From: Gaiellasilicea sp963761905
GTDB lineage: Bacteria > Actinomycetota > Thermoleophilia > Gaiellales > Gaiellaceae
Direction of reading: 5' to 3'
DNA length: 64,000 nucleotides
NCBI GenBank assembly: GCA_963761905.1
Contig: CAVXIQ010000008.1
Span: 62,001 to 126,000, forward strand
Shown here: positions 15,656 through 26,919 of the stretch, piece by piece
Numbering within the stretch: position 1 is the stretch's first letter
How the letters are laid out: each line of letters opens with the position of its first letter
Notes under the pieces: model-generated
Seen by the model: only the letters and a program-made list of their open reading frames with translations
Databases searched by the model: none
Told to the model about the DNA's origin: nothing
Position numbers and translations under genes: made by a program

Positions 15656-17929
15656 TCGACCGGGTTGGCCCGACGGTGCTCGTCGTCGCCGCCTGCCTCG
15701 GTCTGGCCTTCGCGAACGCATACCGGTCTCCCGCGTCGGATCTGACTTTCGTCCTCGTCACGGGCGCTCTGCTCGTCGCCGCCGCCGCAGTCTCACCGCC
15801 CCGGGTGCGCCCGCCGACGCTCGTCGTCGCGCTCGCGCTCGTCGGCTGGTGGTGGGGGAGCGCCCGACTCGAAGCTCTCGACGGGAGCATCCTCGCCTCC
15901 CACGTAGGCCGCTCGAGCGCGGCTGAGGTCGTGATCACAGGACCGGCCAGGAGGACTCGATTCACGCTGCGGATGCCGGCTGAGGCGCGTCGCTTCGCAT
16001 TGGAGCGGGTGGGAGAGCCCGTCCTCCTCGAGTTGCCGCTCGGTCGTTCCCCGCCGCAGGGCGCGATCCTCGCCCTGCGGGCGACGATCGTCGCGCCGCG
16101 CTCGCCCGGGAGCGGCTTCGACGAGCGGGGCTGGCTGGTGCGGCGCGGGGTTCACGTGATTCTTCGCGGCCGGGACTGGCGCGTCGTCGGACGGCGCGGT
16201 GGGATCGGTGGGCTCTCGGACCGGCTGCGCGCCCACGTGGCCCGCTCGATCGCGCCTGGACTCGAGGGCGAGCGTCGAGCCGTGCTCGCGGGAATCGTGC
16301 TGGGCGAGGACGAGGGGCTCTCCGACGAGCTGCAGGAGAGCTTCAAGGCTGCAGGGCTCTATCACCTGCTCGCCGTCTCCGGTCAGAACGTCGCCTTTCT
16401 GGCCGGCGCCGTGCTCGTGCTCGCGTATCTCCTCGGGATCTCGCGGCTGCCCGCGGAGGGCGTCGCCATCGGCGCGATCGTCGCCTACGTGCTCGCTGTC
16501 GGCTGGCAGCCGTCGGTGGTTCGCGCCGGCGTCGCCGGCGTGCTCGCCTCGCTCGCCTGGCTGGCCTCGCGCCCACGCGATCGCTGGCACTTCATGGCGC
16601 TCGGCGCCGCCGTCCTGCTCGCGTGGACGCCGGCGACGATCTTCGAGCCGGGCTTCCAGCTCTCGTTCGCGGCCGTGGCGGCGATCTTCCTGCTCGTCCC
16701 GCGTCTGAGCAACGTCCTCGAGGGCTATCCGATCCCGCGTTGGCTCCGCGACGCGCTGGCGATCTCGATCGCCTGCGGCGTGGCGACGGCGCCGATCCTC
16801 TGGCTCCAGTTCGGCTCCATCCAGGTGTACGCGTTGCTCGCGAACGCGCTCGTGACGCTCGCGATCGGACCGCTGCTCGGGATCGCGCTGCTCGGCACGC
16901 TGCTCGAGCCGATCCTCCCGTCCGCCACGTTCGCCCTCGCCTGGCTCAACGGCTGGCTTGCGGCGTACATCGCGGCGTGCGCGCGGATCGTGGGCGGGCT
17001 GCCGCTTGCGGAGACGTCGTCGGGGCTCGCCGTCGCAGCGTTGCTCCTCGTGCCGGCCGCGATTCTCCTGCTGCGGCAACTGCCGCCGTGGCGCCGGCCG
17101 CTTGCGCTGGCTTGCGTCGCCGCCGCGCTTCCCGGCGCTCCTGCTCTGGCTCCTCTGGCCCTCACGTCCGACCGCCCCGCCGGAGGGCCTGAGGATCACC
17201 GTCCTCGACGTCGGCCAGGGAGACTCGATCCTCGTCCAGGTGCCGGAGGGCTCGATTCTCGTCGACCAGGGGCCGCCGGAGGCGCGCGTCGACCGGCAGC
17301 TGCGCGAGCTCGGGGTCCGCCGGCTGTCCGCGCTCGTGCTCACGGACGGCCAGCGCGACCACACTGGGGGCGCCGAGCAGGTACTCCGGCGCGTCGCCGT
17401 CGAGCGGGTGCTCGATCCTCGAATCGCGAGCATCAGCCCGCACAGGAATCGAGCATTGGCCGTCGCCGCGGACCGCGGCGTGCCCGTGATCGAGATCCGG
17501 GCCGGGTCGTCGTGGCGGCTCGGCCAGCTTCAGCTCAGCGTCCTCTGGCCCGATGGACCCGGCCTTCCGAGCGACGACCCCAACCGGCGCACGGTCGTCC
17601 TCCTCGCCCGGTACGGAACGGTCGACGCTCTCCTGAGCGCCGATGCGGAGACAGACATCACGGCGCGGCTCCTGAGCCGGCGCGTCGAGATCCTCAAGGT
17701 CGCGCATCACGGCTCCGAGGATCCGGGCCTCGAGGCGGAGCTGAAGGAGCTGCAGCCGGCGGTCGCCGTCATCTCGTGCGGGCGCGACAACCGCTACGGC
17801 CATCCGCGGGCGGAGACACTCGCCGCCCTCGAGACCGTTCCTGGGCTCCTCCTGCAGCGCACCGACCGAAATGGACGGGTCGTCGTCGAGTCCGACGGCG
17901 CGCGCGTCTGGGTCCGATCCGACCGTTAA
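15652..17929 (+). CDS. comEC: DNA-uptake channel ComEC/Rec2 (one frame break)
   Basis: Polytopic membrane protein of about 758 residues that conducts single-stranded DNA across the membrane. It has an N-terminal OB-like DUF4131 region, a competence domain containing HLLAVSGQNVAFL (near residue 240) and many membrane spans, then a C-terminal metallo-beta-lactamase domain starting LRITVLDVGQGDSILV. The frame breaks near 17133 in a CTTCCCGG stretch; the MBL part continues in the next frame to the TAA at 17929. In the MBL motif the first His is replaced (LTDGQRDHTGG instead of LTHxxxDHxGG), while KVAHHGS is kept. It is translationally coupled to comEA; holA follows after nine bases. Confidence 0.9.
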
Positions 17930-17938
17930 CCTGGCTCG

Positions 17939-18944
17939 GTGGCCGACCCGTCCGAGCTCGAGCCCGTCTATCTGCTCACCGGCAGCGACCGGCCGAAGAT
18001 CGAGGTCGCGCTCCAGCGGCTCCGGCGCCATTTCGTCCCCGAGTCGGTGGAGCTGACGACGGCCCAGGAGCTCTCGGGAGCGGAGATCGCGGCGCTCTGC
18101 AATGTCGGCAGCCTCTTCGGCGACGCTCGCCTCGTCGTCGTCGAGCACGTCGACGGCGTTCGCGGCAACGAGGGACGGTTGACGAGAGGCTGGAAGGTCG
18201 CCGACGTCAAGGCCGTCGAGGAGTATCTCGCCTCGCCCGCGCCGGCGACCACCCTCGCTCTGGTCGCAGAGGAGCTGAAGAAGGACGCGCCGCTCTACAA
18301 GGCGTGCGCCAAGGCCGGGTCGGTACTCGACTTTTCGGTCGTCAAGAAGAACCTCACGTCGTGGATCTCTCAGCAGTTCGCGGCTCGCGGCGCACGCGCC
18401 GAGCCCGAGGCCTGCGCAGCCCTCCTCCAGCTCGTCGGCGACGACCTGCGCCAGCTCGCGAGCGAGATCGACAAGCTCGCGACCTGGGCGGCGGGAGAGC
18501 CGATCGGAGAGAGCGAGGTGGAGGCACTGGCGACCCCCGTCGCCGAGACGTCCGACTACAAGCTCGCCGACGCCTGGAGCCAGCACGAGTCGGCGGCGCT
18601 TCTCCGTCTCAGCGAACAGATCTTCGACCGCGACTCGAAGGCGAGCCGGGACGTGAGCGCCCGCCTCTCGGCCCGGTTCAGCGGTCAGGTGCTGGCGATC
18701 GCGCGCGCGAAGCGGCTCAAAGACGCCGGGTGTCACCGCTTCTGCCGCTCAGAAGCCGCTCGGCCTCAGGTTCGACTGGCAGGTTCGCCGGGCGTATGCG
18801 CAGGCGGATGCGTTCTCGCAGTCGGAGCTCGACCAGGCGATCGTGCGGGTCTCCGAGCTGGACCTGGCGCTGAAGGGCAAGAGCCGGCTCGCACCGGAAC
18901 TCGAGCTCCAACGAGCCTTTGTCGATCTCGGACGGCCCGGCTAG
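17939..18944 (+). CDS. holA: DNA polymerase III delta subunit (one frame break)
   Basis: Clamp-loader delta subunit, about 334 residues; it opens the beta clamp during replication. The N-terminus PVYLLTGSDRPKIEVALQRL and the DLRQLASEIDKLATWA block are typical of HolA. The frame breaks near 18730 (GCCGGGTGTC); the C-terminal helices (from AAQKPLGLRFDWQ) continue in the next frame to TAG 18944. The start is GTG 17939, 9 bases after the comEC stop. TAACCT 6 bases upstream could be an internal leaderless promoter. The comEA-comEC-holA order followed by convergent rpsT is widely conserved. Confidence 0.88.
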
Positions 18945-18956
18945 AGACGCTGTCGG

Positions 18957-19217
18957 CTAGGAAGGCCGGGCGAGGCGTGCAGCCCGCGCCTTCTTGCGCG
19001 CAGCCGTGTTCTTGTGCAGCGCGCCCTGTGAGGCGGCCTTGTCGATCGTGCGCACGAGCAGAAGGTGCTCGGCGGCGATCGTCTCCTGGTCGCCGTCGGC
19101 GGCTGCGGACTCGAGCCGCCTCGTCAGCGTCTTCACCGTCGAGCGGTAGCGGAGGTTCTCCTCCCGCTCACGCTCGGAGATTCGAACTCGCTTGATCTGT
19201 TGCTGGATATTCGGCAT
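18957..19217 (-). CDS. rpsT: 30S ribosomal protein S20
   Basis: Small basic protein of 86 residues that binds 16S rRNA early in 30S assembly. The pattern MPNIQQQIKRVRISE, then the central IDKAASQGALHKNTAARKK and a basic tail are diagnostic. It is transcribed towards holA, with only 12 bases between stops. The 5' region carries a TACGAT hexamer and a small hairpin but no clear Shine-Dalgarno. Confidence 0.95.
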   Translation of the reverse strand: MPNIQQQIKRVRISEREREENLRYRSTVKTLTRRLESAAADGDQETIAAEHLLLVRTIDKAASQGALHKNTAARKKARAARLARPS

Positions 19218-19228
19218 CTCAGAGAAAG

Positions 19229-19258
19229 GCCCGCGCTCGGCGGGCGTCGCTGATCGTA
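19229..19258 (-). promoter_or_regulatory. rpsT promoter hexamer and leader hairpin
   Basis: On the reverse strand TACGAT (19253-19258) resembles a -10 box. The roughly 30-base leader then forms GCCCGC-CGAGC-GCGGGC (19229-19245) just before the ATG at 19217. The hairpin could serve S20 autoregulation, which is known in E. coli; here that is inference. Confidence 0.4.
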
Positions 19259-19301
19259 GCAGAGGCCAGTTCGCGCAGAAGGTGCGCGCCTACCCCATTC
19301 C

Positions 19302-19307
19302 TATACT
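19302..19307 (+). promoter_or_regulatory. -10 box TATACT directly before murJ
   Basis: TATACT ends 6 bases before the murJ GTG at 19314. It is one of the best matches to the bacterial -10 consensus in the window and implies a leaderless mRNA. Confidence 0.6.
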
Positions 19308-19313
19308 CGCCAC

Positions 19314-20885
19314 GTGGACGAGCGAGCCAACGCGCGCAGGCTCGCCGTCTCGACCGCGATCTTCTCCGGCGCAACGGGCCTTTCCCGCCTGCTCGGCCTC
19401 GTCCGTGAGATCGTCGTCGCGAACTACTTCGGTGCACGCGGCTCGATCAACGCGTTCACCGTCGCCTTCCAGATCCCGAACCTGATCCGCGCGCTCGTCG
19501 CCGACGCGGCGCTTTCCTCGGCCTTCGTACCGGTCTTCAGCGAGCTGCTCGAGAAGGGGGAGAAGGCGCGTGCCTGGCGCGTCGCCTCGACCATCTTCTG
19601 GCTGTTCCTGCTCGTCGGCAGCGGTCTGACCGCGCTCTTCATCCTCGCGGCCCCTGTGCTCGTGCCGCCCCTCAGCGGCGCCTACGACGACCTCACGGTG
19701 ACGCTCTCGCAGATCCTCTTCCCCGTCGTCGTCTTGCTCGGCCTCTTCGGGATCGTGACGGGGATCCTGAACAGCTACGAGCAGTTCTCCATCCCGGCGC
19801 TGACGCCCGTCTTCTGGAACCTGGCGATCATTGCCGGGCTCGTGATCGGCGTGCCGCGCGCAGACACGGACAGCGGCAAGCTCTACGTCTACGCGGGCTC
19901 GATCGTCGTCGGCACCCTGATCCAGCTCCTCCTCCCGCTTCCCTGGCTGCGCGGCCTCGACGGCCGCCTGCGGCTCGCGCTCGACGTTCGCGACCCGGCG
20001 GTGAGGCAGGTCTTCAAGCTGATGATCCCCGTCATGCTCGGGCTCGGCCTGATCAACGTCAACGCGGTGATCGGGACCGTCTTCGCGTCGAAGCTGATCG
20101 ACCCGACCATCGCGCCGAACGCGATCGACAAGGCGTTCCGCGTCTACATGCTCCCGCAGGGGATGTTCTCGGTCGCGGTCGCGACGGTGCTCTTCCCTTC
20201 CCTCGCGCGCGCGGCGACGCGAGGCGACATGGCGGGCTTTCGCGACACCGTCTCCCGCGGGCTGCGCCAGATCAACTTCCTGCTCCTGCCGGCGAGCGTG
20301 CTCTCGGCCGCCCTCGCGCTGCCGATCGTGCGTCTCCTCTACGAGCGGGGCGCCTTCGATCCCGACGAGACCCGCGTGGTCGCCGGTGCGCTCGCCGCCT
20401 TCTCGCTCGGCCTCGCCTTCAACGGGATGATGCTGATGCTGAACCGCGGCTTCTTCAGCCTCCAGGCGCCGTGGGTGCCGACGCTCGTCGCCGTCGCGAA
20501 CCTCGTCCTGAACACGGCCCTCTACGTCGTCCTCTATCGCGTCGGCACCTGGGGGATCCCGCTCGCGATCTCGCTCGCGAACATCGCCGCCGTGGTGCTC
20601 CTCCTCGTGCTCTTGCGCCGCCGCATCGGCCCGATCGACCTCACTGCCACGCTCCGCACCTTCGGCCTCGCGACGATCGCGTCCGTCGCGCTCGGCCTCG
20701 TCGCCTTCGGGATTTGGTGGGCGCTCGACGAGCTCCTCGGCCGCTCGTTCCTCGGGCAGCTCGGGTCGCTCGGAACCGCGCTCGCCGTCGGCGGCGTCGT
20801 CTATCTGCTCGTCGCTCGCGCGCTCGGGATTCGCGAGATGCAGGCGCTAGACTCGCTCAGAGGCCGCTTCCGCAAGGCCCGATGA
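19314..20885 (+). CDS. murJ: Lipid II flippase MurJ
   Basis: MVF/MATE-superfamily membrane protein of 523 residues with about 14 helices that flips lipid II for peptidoglycan synthesis. The N-terminus ATGLSRLLGLVREIVVANYFG is the MurJ signature, with conserved arginines and FQIPNLIRALVADAALSSAF next. It starts at GTG 19314, immediately downstream of a TATACT box. lepA follows after three bases, so the two are probably co-transcribed. It lacks the C-terminal pseudokinase/FHA extension of mycobacterial MviN. It is intact. Confidence 0.95.
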   Translation: MDERANARRLAVSTAIFSGATGLSRLLGLVREIVVANYFGARGSINAFTVAFQIPNLIRALVADAALSSAFVPVFSELLEKGEKARAWRVASTIFWLFLLVGSGLTALFILAAPVLVPPLSGAYDDLTVTLSQILFPVVVLLGLFGIVTGILNSYEQFSIPALTPVFWNLAIIAGLVIGVPRADTDSGKLYVYAGSIVVGTLIQLLLPLPWLRGLDGRLRLALDVRDPAVRQVFKLMIPVMLGLGLINVNAVIGTVFASKLIDPTIAPNAIDKAFRVYMLPQGMFSVAVATVLFPSLARAATRGDMAGFRDTVSRGLRQINFLLLPASVLSAALALPIVRLLYERGAFDPDETRVVAGALAAFSLGLAFNGMMLMLNRGFFSLQAPWVPTLVAVANLVLNTALYVVLYRVGTWGIPLAISLANIAAVVLLLVLLRRRIGPIDLTATLRTFGLATIASVALGLVAFGIWWALDELLGRSFLGQLGSLGTALAVGGVVYLLVARALGIREMQALDSLRGRFRKAR

Positions 20886-20888
20886 GCC

Positions 20889-22672
<1,784 letters not shown>

Positions 22673-22676
<4 letters not shown>

Positions 22677-23929
22677 GCCGCGCGGCGGACAAGATTTGCG
22701 AAGTCGGCACGAACGCGTCACACATCCGTGACGGTTCTCCGCATACCGTTCCAGAAGGGGGCCTCCGCGCCCCCCAGCGGGGGACTGGTCCCGGAGAGGC
22801 CCGGCCCACCGCGGCGGCTCAGCACCTGTACGTGCATCTGCCTTTCTGCGCGCACCGTTGCGGCTACTGCGACTTCGTCACGGCCGTGGGCAAGCAGGAC
22901 GAGCACGCTCCGTACGTCGAGGCGCTGCTCCTCGAGTTGGCGCTCGAGCGCGACCTGCTCGCGGACGACGTGCAGACGGTCTTCGTCGGCGGCGGCACCC
23001 CGACCTTCACCGAGCCCACGGCGCTCGCGCGTCTCCTGGCCGCGCTGCCCACCGCCGCAGAGGTGACCGTCGAGGCGAACCCGGAGACCGTCACCCCGGA
23101 GCTCGCCGCGCTTCTCCGCCGGCAGGGCGTCAATCGCGTCTCGCTCGGGGCTCAGAGCTTCCAGCCGCACCTGCTCGAGGTGCTCGAGCGGCGCGCGAGC
23201 CCCGCGGACGTGCGTGCTGCCGTCCCGACGCTCCGCGCAGCCGGCTTCGACAACCTCTCGCTCGACCTGATCTACGGGATTCCCGGCCAGACGCGCGAAG
23301 ACCTGGCCCGCGACCTCGACGCCGCGCTCGCGCTCGAGCCCGAGCACCTCTCCTGTTACGAGCTCGAGGCGAAGCCGGGCACGCGCTTCACCCACGCGCA
23401 CGGGGACGAGCTCGAGCGCCAGGCCGAAGCGCTGGAAGGCTATTTCGAGGCCGTCGTCGAGACACTCACCGGCGCCGGCTACCGGTGGTACGAGACGGCG
23501 AACTTCTGCCGCGGCGGATCCGGACGAGACCTGCGCGCGCAGCACAACCTCGGCTACTGGCGCGGCCGGGACTACGTCGGGATCGGCGTCGGGGCGGTGT
23601 CGACGGTCGGCGGTCTACGCTGGAAGAACGCGCCGAGCGTGCGGCGCTACACCGCTGCCCTCGCTCGCGCGGAGCGCCCGCCACGGGAGCTCGAACCCCT
23701 TGCTGCGGACGTCCAAGCCAGGGAGCGCGTTCTGCTCGGCCTCCGCCTCGACGAACCGCTCGAAATGGCGGGACTCGGTGCGGCGATCGACGCTGACGCC
23801 GTCGCGCGCCTCGACGGCCTCGGGCTCGCGCGCTCCCTCGACGGTGGCGCGACCCTGCAGCTCACCGACCGCGGCCGCTTCCTCGGCGGTGGAGTCACGG
23901 CGGAGCTGCTCGCCGACTCGCCCGGCTAA
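22673..23929 (+). CDS. hemW: HemW-type radical-SAM protein (start uncertain)
   Basis: Radical-SAM protein related to coproporphyrinogen III dehydrogenase HemN; HemW members are heme chaperones. The core begins LYVHLPFCAHRCGYCDF with CxxxCxxC, followed by FVGGGTPTF, the EANPE motif and GAQSFQPHLLEVLERR. Like HemW it has only the three SAM-cluster cysteines at the N-terminus. The only in-frame start is GTG 22673, overlapping lepA by four bases, but this adds about 52 unconserved residues, runs through the repeated element at 22699, and no ATG exists. Either that extension is real or a start was lost to a frame error; homology is certain only from about 22823. Confidence 0.85.
22699..22738 (+). 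repeat. Shared intergenic element, copy 2 (upstream of the HemW core)
   Basis: Same 20-base core as the element before comEA (15020), with the following bases forming GTCAC-ACATCC-GTGAC, a perfect 5-6-5 inverted repeat in this copy. It lies about 90-130 bases before the conserved part of hemW, within the doubtful N-terminal extension. Confidence 0.6.
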
Positions 23930-23932
23930 AAT
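23927..23932 (+). promoter_or_regulatory. -10 box TAAAAT before hrcA
   Basis: TAAAAT overlaps the hemW stop codon and ends 8 bases before the hrcA ATG at 23941; the gap has no Shine-Dalgarno. I see no CIRCE inverted repeat here. Confidence 0.55.
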
Positions 23933-23940
23933 CCCTGCAA

Positions 23941-24966
23941 ATGGCCGAGCTAACCGAACGGAAGCGGGAGATCCTCCGCCGCGTCGTCGCCGAGTACATC
24001 GCGACCGGCGAGCCCGTCGGCTCGAAGTCGCTCGTCGCGAGCTCGGGGTTGCCCTTCTCCGCCTCGACCGTGCGGAGCGAGCTGGCCGAGCTCGAGTCGC
24101 TGGGGCTCCTGACGCATCCGCACACCTCGGCGGGGCGGATCCCGACCGAATCCGGTTACCGGTTCTACGCGACCGAGGTGCTCGAGGCCGTCGAACCGCG
24201 GCCCGCGCGCTTTCCGCTCGACCTCACCACGATGCGCAGCGAGATCGAGGCTGCATTGCAGTCGACGACCGAGATGCTCTCGCAGGTCACCCGCCTGCTC
24301 GCGCTCGTCTCGGCGCCGGGCCTCCAGACGGCGACGGTTCGCCACGTCGAGGTCCTCGTGCTCCAGCCGCGCGTGGTGATGGTCGTGACGATCACCTCGA
24401 CGGGCGGCGTCGCCAAGCGCCTCTTCGAGTTCGACCAGGCCGTCGACCCCGGCCTTGCCGCCTGGGCGAACGAGTACCTGAACGAGCGCGTCGCCGGCGT
24501 CCAGCTCGGCACCCATCTGCTCCGGCGGCGGATCGAGGACTCGAGCCTTTCTGCTCGCGAGCAAGGGTTCCTCGACGCGCTACGGCCCGCGTTCCTCGAT
24601 CTCGCGGCACCCACGGCCCAGCTCTTCTACGTCGGCGGCGCCGCTTCGCTCCTCGACGACGTGCGCACCGACGAGCTCGAAGCCTGCCGGCAGCTCCTCT
24701 CCGTCCTCGAGCAGCGGGCCGCCGTGCTCGAGCTGATGAGCGACTCCTTCGACGCGCGCCGCCCCTTCGTCCGCGTCGGCCTCGACCACCCGGGCCTGCA
24801 GAGCGTCTCCCTCGTCGGCGCCACCTACGGGCTGCCGACGCGCACGCTCGGCACCGTCAGCCTGCTCGGGCCGGTGCGGATGGACTATGCGAAGGCCGTC
24901 CGCACCGTCCGCGCCGCCGCGCTCGAGCTCTCGAGGCTCGTCGAGGTCGCGTACGAGGAGAGCTGA
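23941..24966 (+). CDS. hrcA: Heat-inducible transcription repressor HrcA
   Basis: Repressor of class I heat-shock genes, 341 residues; it binds CIRCE operators. The N-terminal winged helix reads ERKREILRRVVAEYIATGEPVGSKSL, with the recognition region FSASTVRSELAELESLGLL, followed by PHTSAGRIPTESGYRFY, which is diagnostic. A GAF-like C-terminal domain ends the protein. It is followed by dnaJ; grpE and dnaK are not nearby. A leaderless promoter (TAAAAT) is likely. It is intact. Confidence 0.95.
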   Translation: MAELTERKREILRRVVAEYIATGEPVGSKSLVASSGLPFSASTVRSELAELESLGLLTHPHTSAGRIPTESGYRFYATEVLEAVEPRPARFPLDLTTMRSEIEAALQSTTEMLSQVTRLLALVSAPGLQTATVRHVEVLVLQPRVVMVVTITSTGGVAKRLFEFDQAVDPGLAAWANEYLNERVAGVQLGTHLLRRRIEDSSLSAREQGFLDALRPAFLDLAAPTAQLFYVGGAASLLDDVRTDELEACRQLLSVLEQRAAVLELMSDSFDARRPFVRVGLDHPGLQSVSLVGATYGLPTRTLGTVSLLGPVRMDYAKAVRTVRAAALELSRLVEVAYEES

Positions 24967-24991
24967 GCGAAGCCGAGTCCGCCGCACCATC

Positions 24992-24997
24992 TACCCT
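24992..24997 (+). promoter_or_regulatory. -10-like hexamer TACCCT before dnaJ
   Basis: TACCCT ends 7 bases before the dnaJ ATG at 25005, in the 38-base gap after hrcA. There is no Shine-Dalgarno sequence and no CIRCE element. Confidence 0.4.
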
Positions 24998-25004
24998 GGC
25001 AGCG

Positions 25005-26123
25005 ATGGCGACCGCGGAACGAGACCTGTACGAGCTGCTCGGCGTCGAGCGCGGCGCGAGCGACGCCGAGATCAAGAAGGCGTTCCGCAAGCTCGCGCAG
25101 AAGCTCCATCCGGACGTCTCGCAGGAACCGGACGCCCAGGCCCGCTTCCGCGAGGTCGCGGAGGCCTACGAGGTGCTCTCGAACGCCGAGACGCGCCGGC
25201 TCTACGACCAGTTCGGCCACGCCGGCCTGAAGCGCGGCGGCTACACGCCGGGCAACTTCGACTTCGGCAACCTCGGCGACATCTTCTCGGCCTTCTTCGG
25301 CGACGACCTGATGGGTCGCGCCGGACGCGCGGGCGCCGGTCGAGGCGGCGATGTCGGGATCGCGGTCGAGCTCGAGCTCGAGGAAGTGGTGACGGGCGTG
25401 ACGCGGCGGGTCGAGCTCGACGTCGCTCTGACCTGCGACCGCTGTCACGGCGACGGCGCCGAGCCGGGCACGACGCCGATCACGTGCGGCACCTGCGACG
25501 GCGCCGGCCGCGTCCAGCAGGTCTCGCGAAGCGTCCTCGGCGAGTTCGTCCGGGCGCGCACCTGCCCTACCTGCGACGGCAGTGGGCGCGTCTCGGAGAC
25601 GCCGTGCAACGAATGCGCGGGCGCGGGCCGGACGACGCGCGAGAAGTCGCTCGAGGTCAAGATTCCCGCCGGAATCCACGGCGGACAACAGATCCGGATC
25701 CGCGGCGAGGGCCACGCTGGAACGCACGGCGGCCCGGCCGGCGATCTCTACGTCGAAGCGCGAGTCACGCGCCACGAGCTGTTCGAACGGGACGGCGACG
25801 ACATCCTCGCGAGCGTCGACCTGACGTTCGTCCAGGCCGCGCTCGGCGCACGGGTGTCGGTGCCGACGCTCGAGGGCGAGGTCGAGCTCGACTTCGAGCC
25901 GGGAACGCAGCCGGGCGAAGTCCGCGTGCTCAAGGGGAAGGGGATACCGGCGCTCCAGCGCTACGGGCGGGGCGACCAGCGACTGCTCGTCAATGTCGCG
26001 GTGCCGCGCCGGGTCACCGCCGAGCAGCGCGCCCTGCTCGAGCAGTTCGAGCAGCACTCCACCGACGAGACCTACAAGCGCGACGAGGGGTTCTTCGAGA
26101 AGCTCAGAAGCGCGCTCCGTTGA
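25005..26123 (+). CDS. dnaJ: Chaperone DnaJ (Hsp40)
   Basis: DnaK co-chaperone of 372 residues. The J domain contains HPD (KLHPDVSQ, about residue 32), followed by a Gly/Phe-rich linker. Four zinc-binding CxxCxGxG repeats follow (CDRCHGDG, CGTCDGAG, CPTCDGSG, CNECAGAG), then the C-terminal substrate-binding domain. ATG 25005 is chosen; the longer frame upstream is a shadow of hrcA. Neighbours hrcA and prmA match the classic heat-shock operon of Gram-positive bacteria, minus grpE-dnaK. It is intact. Confidence 0.96.
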   Translation: MATAERDLYELLGVERGASDAEIKKAFRKLAQKLHPDVSQEPDAQARFREVAEAYEVLSNAETRRLYDQFGHAGLKRGGYTPGNFDFGNLGDIFSAFFGDDLMGRAGRAGAGRGGDVGIAVELELEEVVTGVTRRVELDVALTCDRCHGDGAEPGTTPITCGTCDGAGRVQQVSRSVLGEFVRARTCPTCDGSGRVSETPCNECAGAGRTTREKSLEVKIPAGIHGGQQIRIRGEGHAGTHGGPAGDLYVEARVTRHELFERDGDDILASVDLTFVQAALGARVSVPTLEGEVELDFEPGTQPGEVRVLKGKGIPALQRYGRGDQRLLVNVAVPRRVTAEQRALLEQFEQHSTDETYKRDEGFFEKLRSALR

Positions 26124-26132
26124 CAGCCAGGC

Positions 26133-26148
26133 CAAAGGCCGGCCTTTG
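26133..26148 (+). promoter_or_regulatory. 16-bp perfect palindrome spanning the prmA start codon
   Basis: CAAAGGCCGGCCTTTG (26133-26148) is fully self-complementary and includes the TTG start of prmA. In RNA it could only form an intermolecular or strained hairpin, so DNA binding or chance are both possible. Confidence 0.35.
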
Positions 26149-26907
26149 AAGCTGCTCCGGCGGGTTTCCGTCACCGTGCCGCCGGCCCGGGCCGAGCAGG
26201 CCCGCGCGGTCATGCTCGAGCTGTTTCCGACGGGCTTCGAGGAGGTCGACCACGAAGGCAGCCTGGAGCTCGCCGCGTACACGAACTCCGCCGGCGAGGA
26301 GCGAATCTGGCAAGCCTTCGGCGGGGCGCGGGGCTCCGACGTCGACACGGGCTGGGAGGAGCGCTGGCGCCAGTTCCACAAGCCGTCGCGCGTGGGGGAG
26401 CTGTGGATCGGGCCGCCCTGGGAGCGTCCCGACGCGGACGCGCTGCCGGTCGTGATCGACCCGGGTCGCGCCTTCGGTACCGGAGGCCACGCGACGACGC
26501 GACTCTGCCTCGAGCTCCTCGCCGACGAGCCGCGTGGAAGCGTGCTCGACGTCGGTTGCGGCTCCGGCATCCTCTCGATCGCCGCCGTCAGGCTCGGCTT
26601 CGCGCCGGTCTCGGGGATCGACTTCGACCCGCAGGCGGTCGAGGCGACCGAGCGGAACGCGCGCGACAACGGCGTCGACGTCACGGCGACGCTCGTGGAC
26701 CTGCGCGACGACGTGCTGCCAGAGGTCGATCTGGCCCTGGCGAACATCGCCGCCGAGGCCGTGCTCGCGCTCGGGCCGAAACTGCGTGCGGCCCGCGCGA
26801 TCACCTCCGGCTACCTCGTCTCGGACGAGCCCGACCTCGAGGGCTATCGCCGCGAGCGGCGGATCGGCGTCGACGGCTGGGCCGCCGACCTGCACGTGCG
26901 TCGGTAA
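26146..26907 (+). CDS. prmA: Ribosomal protein L11 methyltransferase
   Basis: SAM-dependent methyltransferase of 253 residues that trimethylates ribosomal protein L11. The family motif DPGRAFGTGGHATTRLCLELL is followed by SAM motif I VLDVGCGSGILSIAAVRLG and the catalytic-site-like LALANIAAE. The start is probably TTG 26146 or GTG 26176; both follow the dnaJ stop closely and no ATG fits. It sits between dnaJ and a HIT protein, as in many heat-shock operons. Confidence 0.93.
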   Translation: MKLLRRVSVTVPPARAEQARAVMLELFPTGFEEVDHEGSLELAAYTNSAGEERIWQAFGGARGSDVDTGWEERWRQFHKPSRVGELWIGPPWERPDADALPVVIDPGRAFGTGGHATTRLCLELLADEPRGSVLDVGCGSGILSIAAVRLGFAPVSGIDFDPQAVEATERNARDNGVDVTATLVDLRDDVLPEVDLALANIAAEAVLALGPKLRAARAITSGYLVSDEPDLEGYRRERRIGVDGWAADLHVRR

Positions 26908-26919
26908 GAATCGCCTCTC

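Noticed and set aside
22728..23066. Separate small gene starting at GTG 22728 inside hemW
   Set aside because: Its frame is Pro/Arg/Ser-rich and turns into a shadow of the HemW radical-SAM core; it could only matter if a frame error hides the true hemW start.
23930..25004. CIRCE operator near hrcA or dnaJ
   Set aside because: I searched both upstream regions by eye for TTAGCACTC-N9-GAGTGCTAA and found no match.
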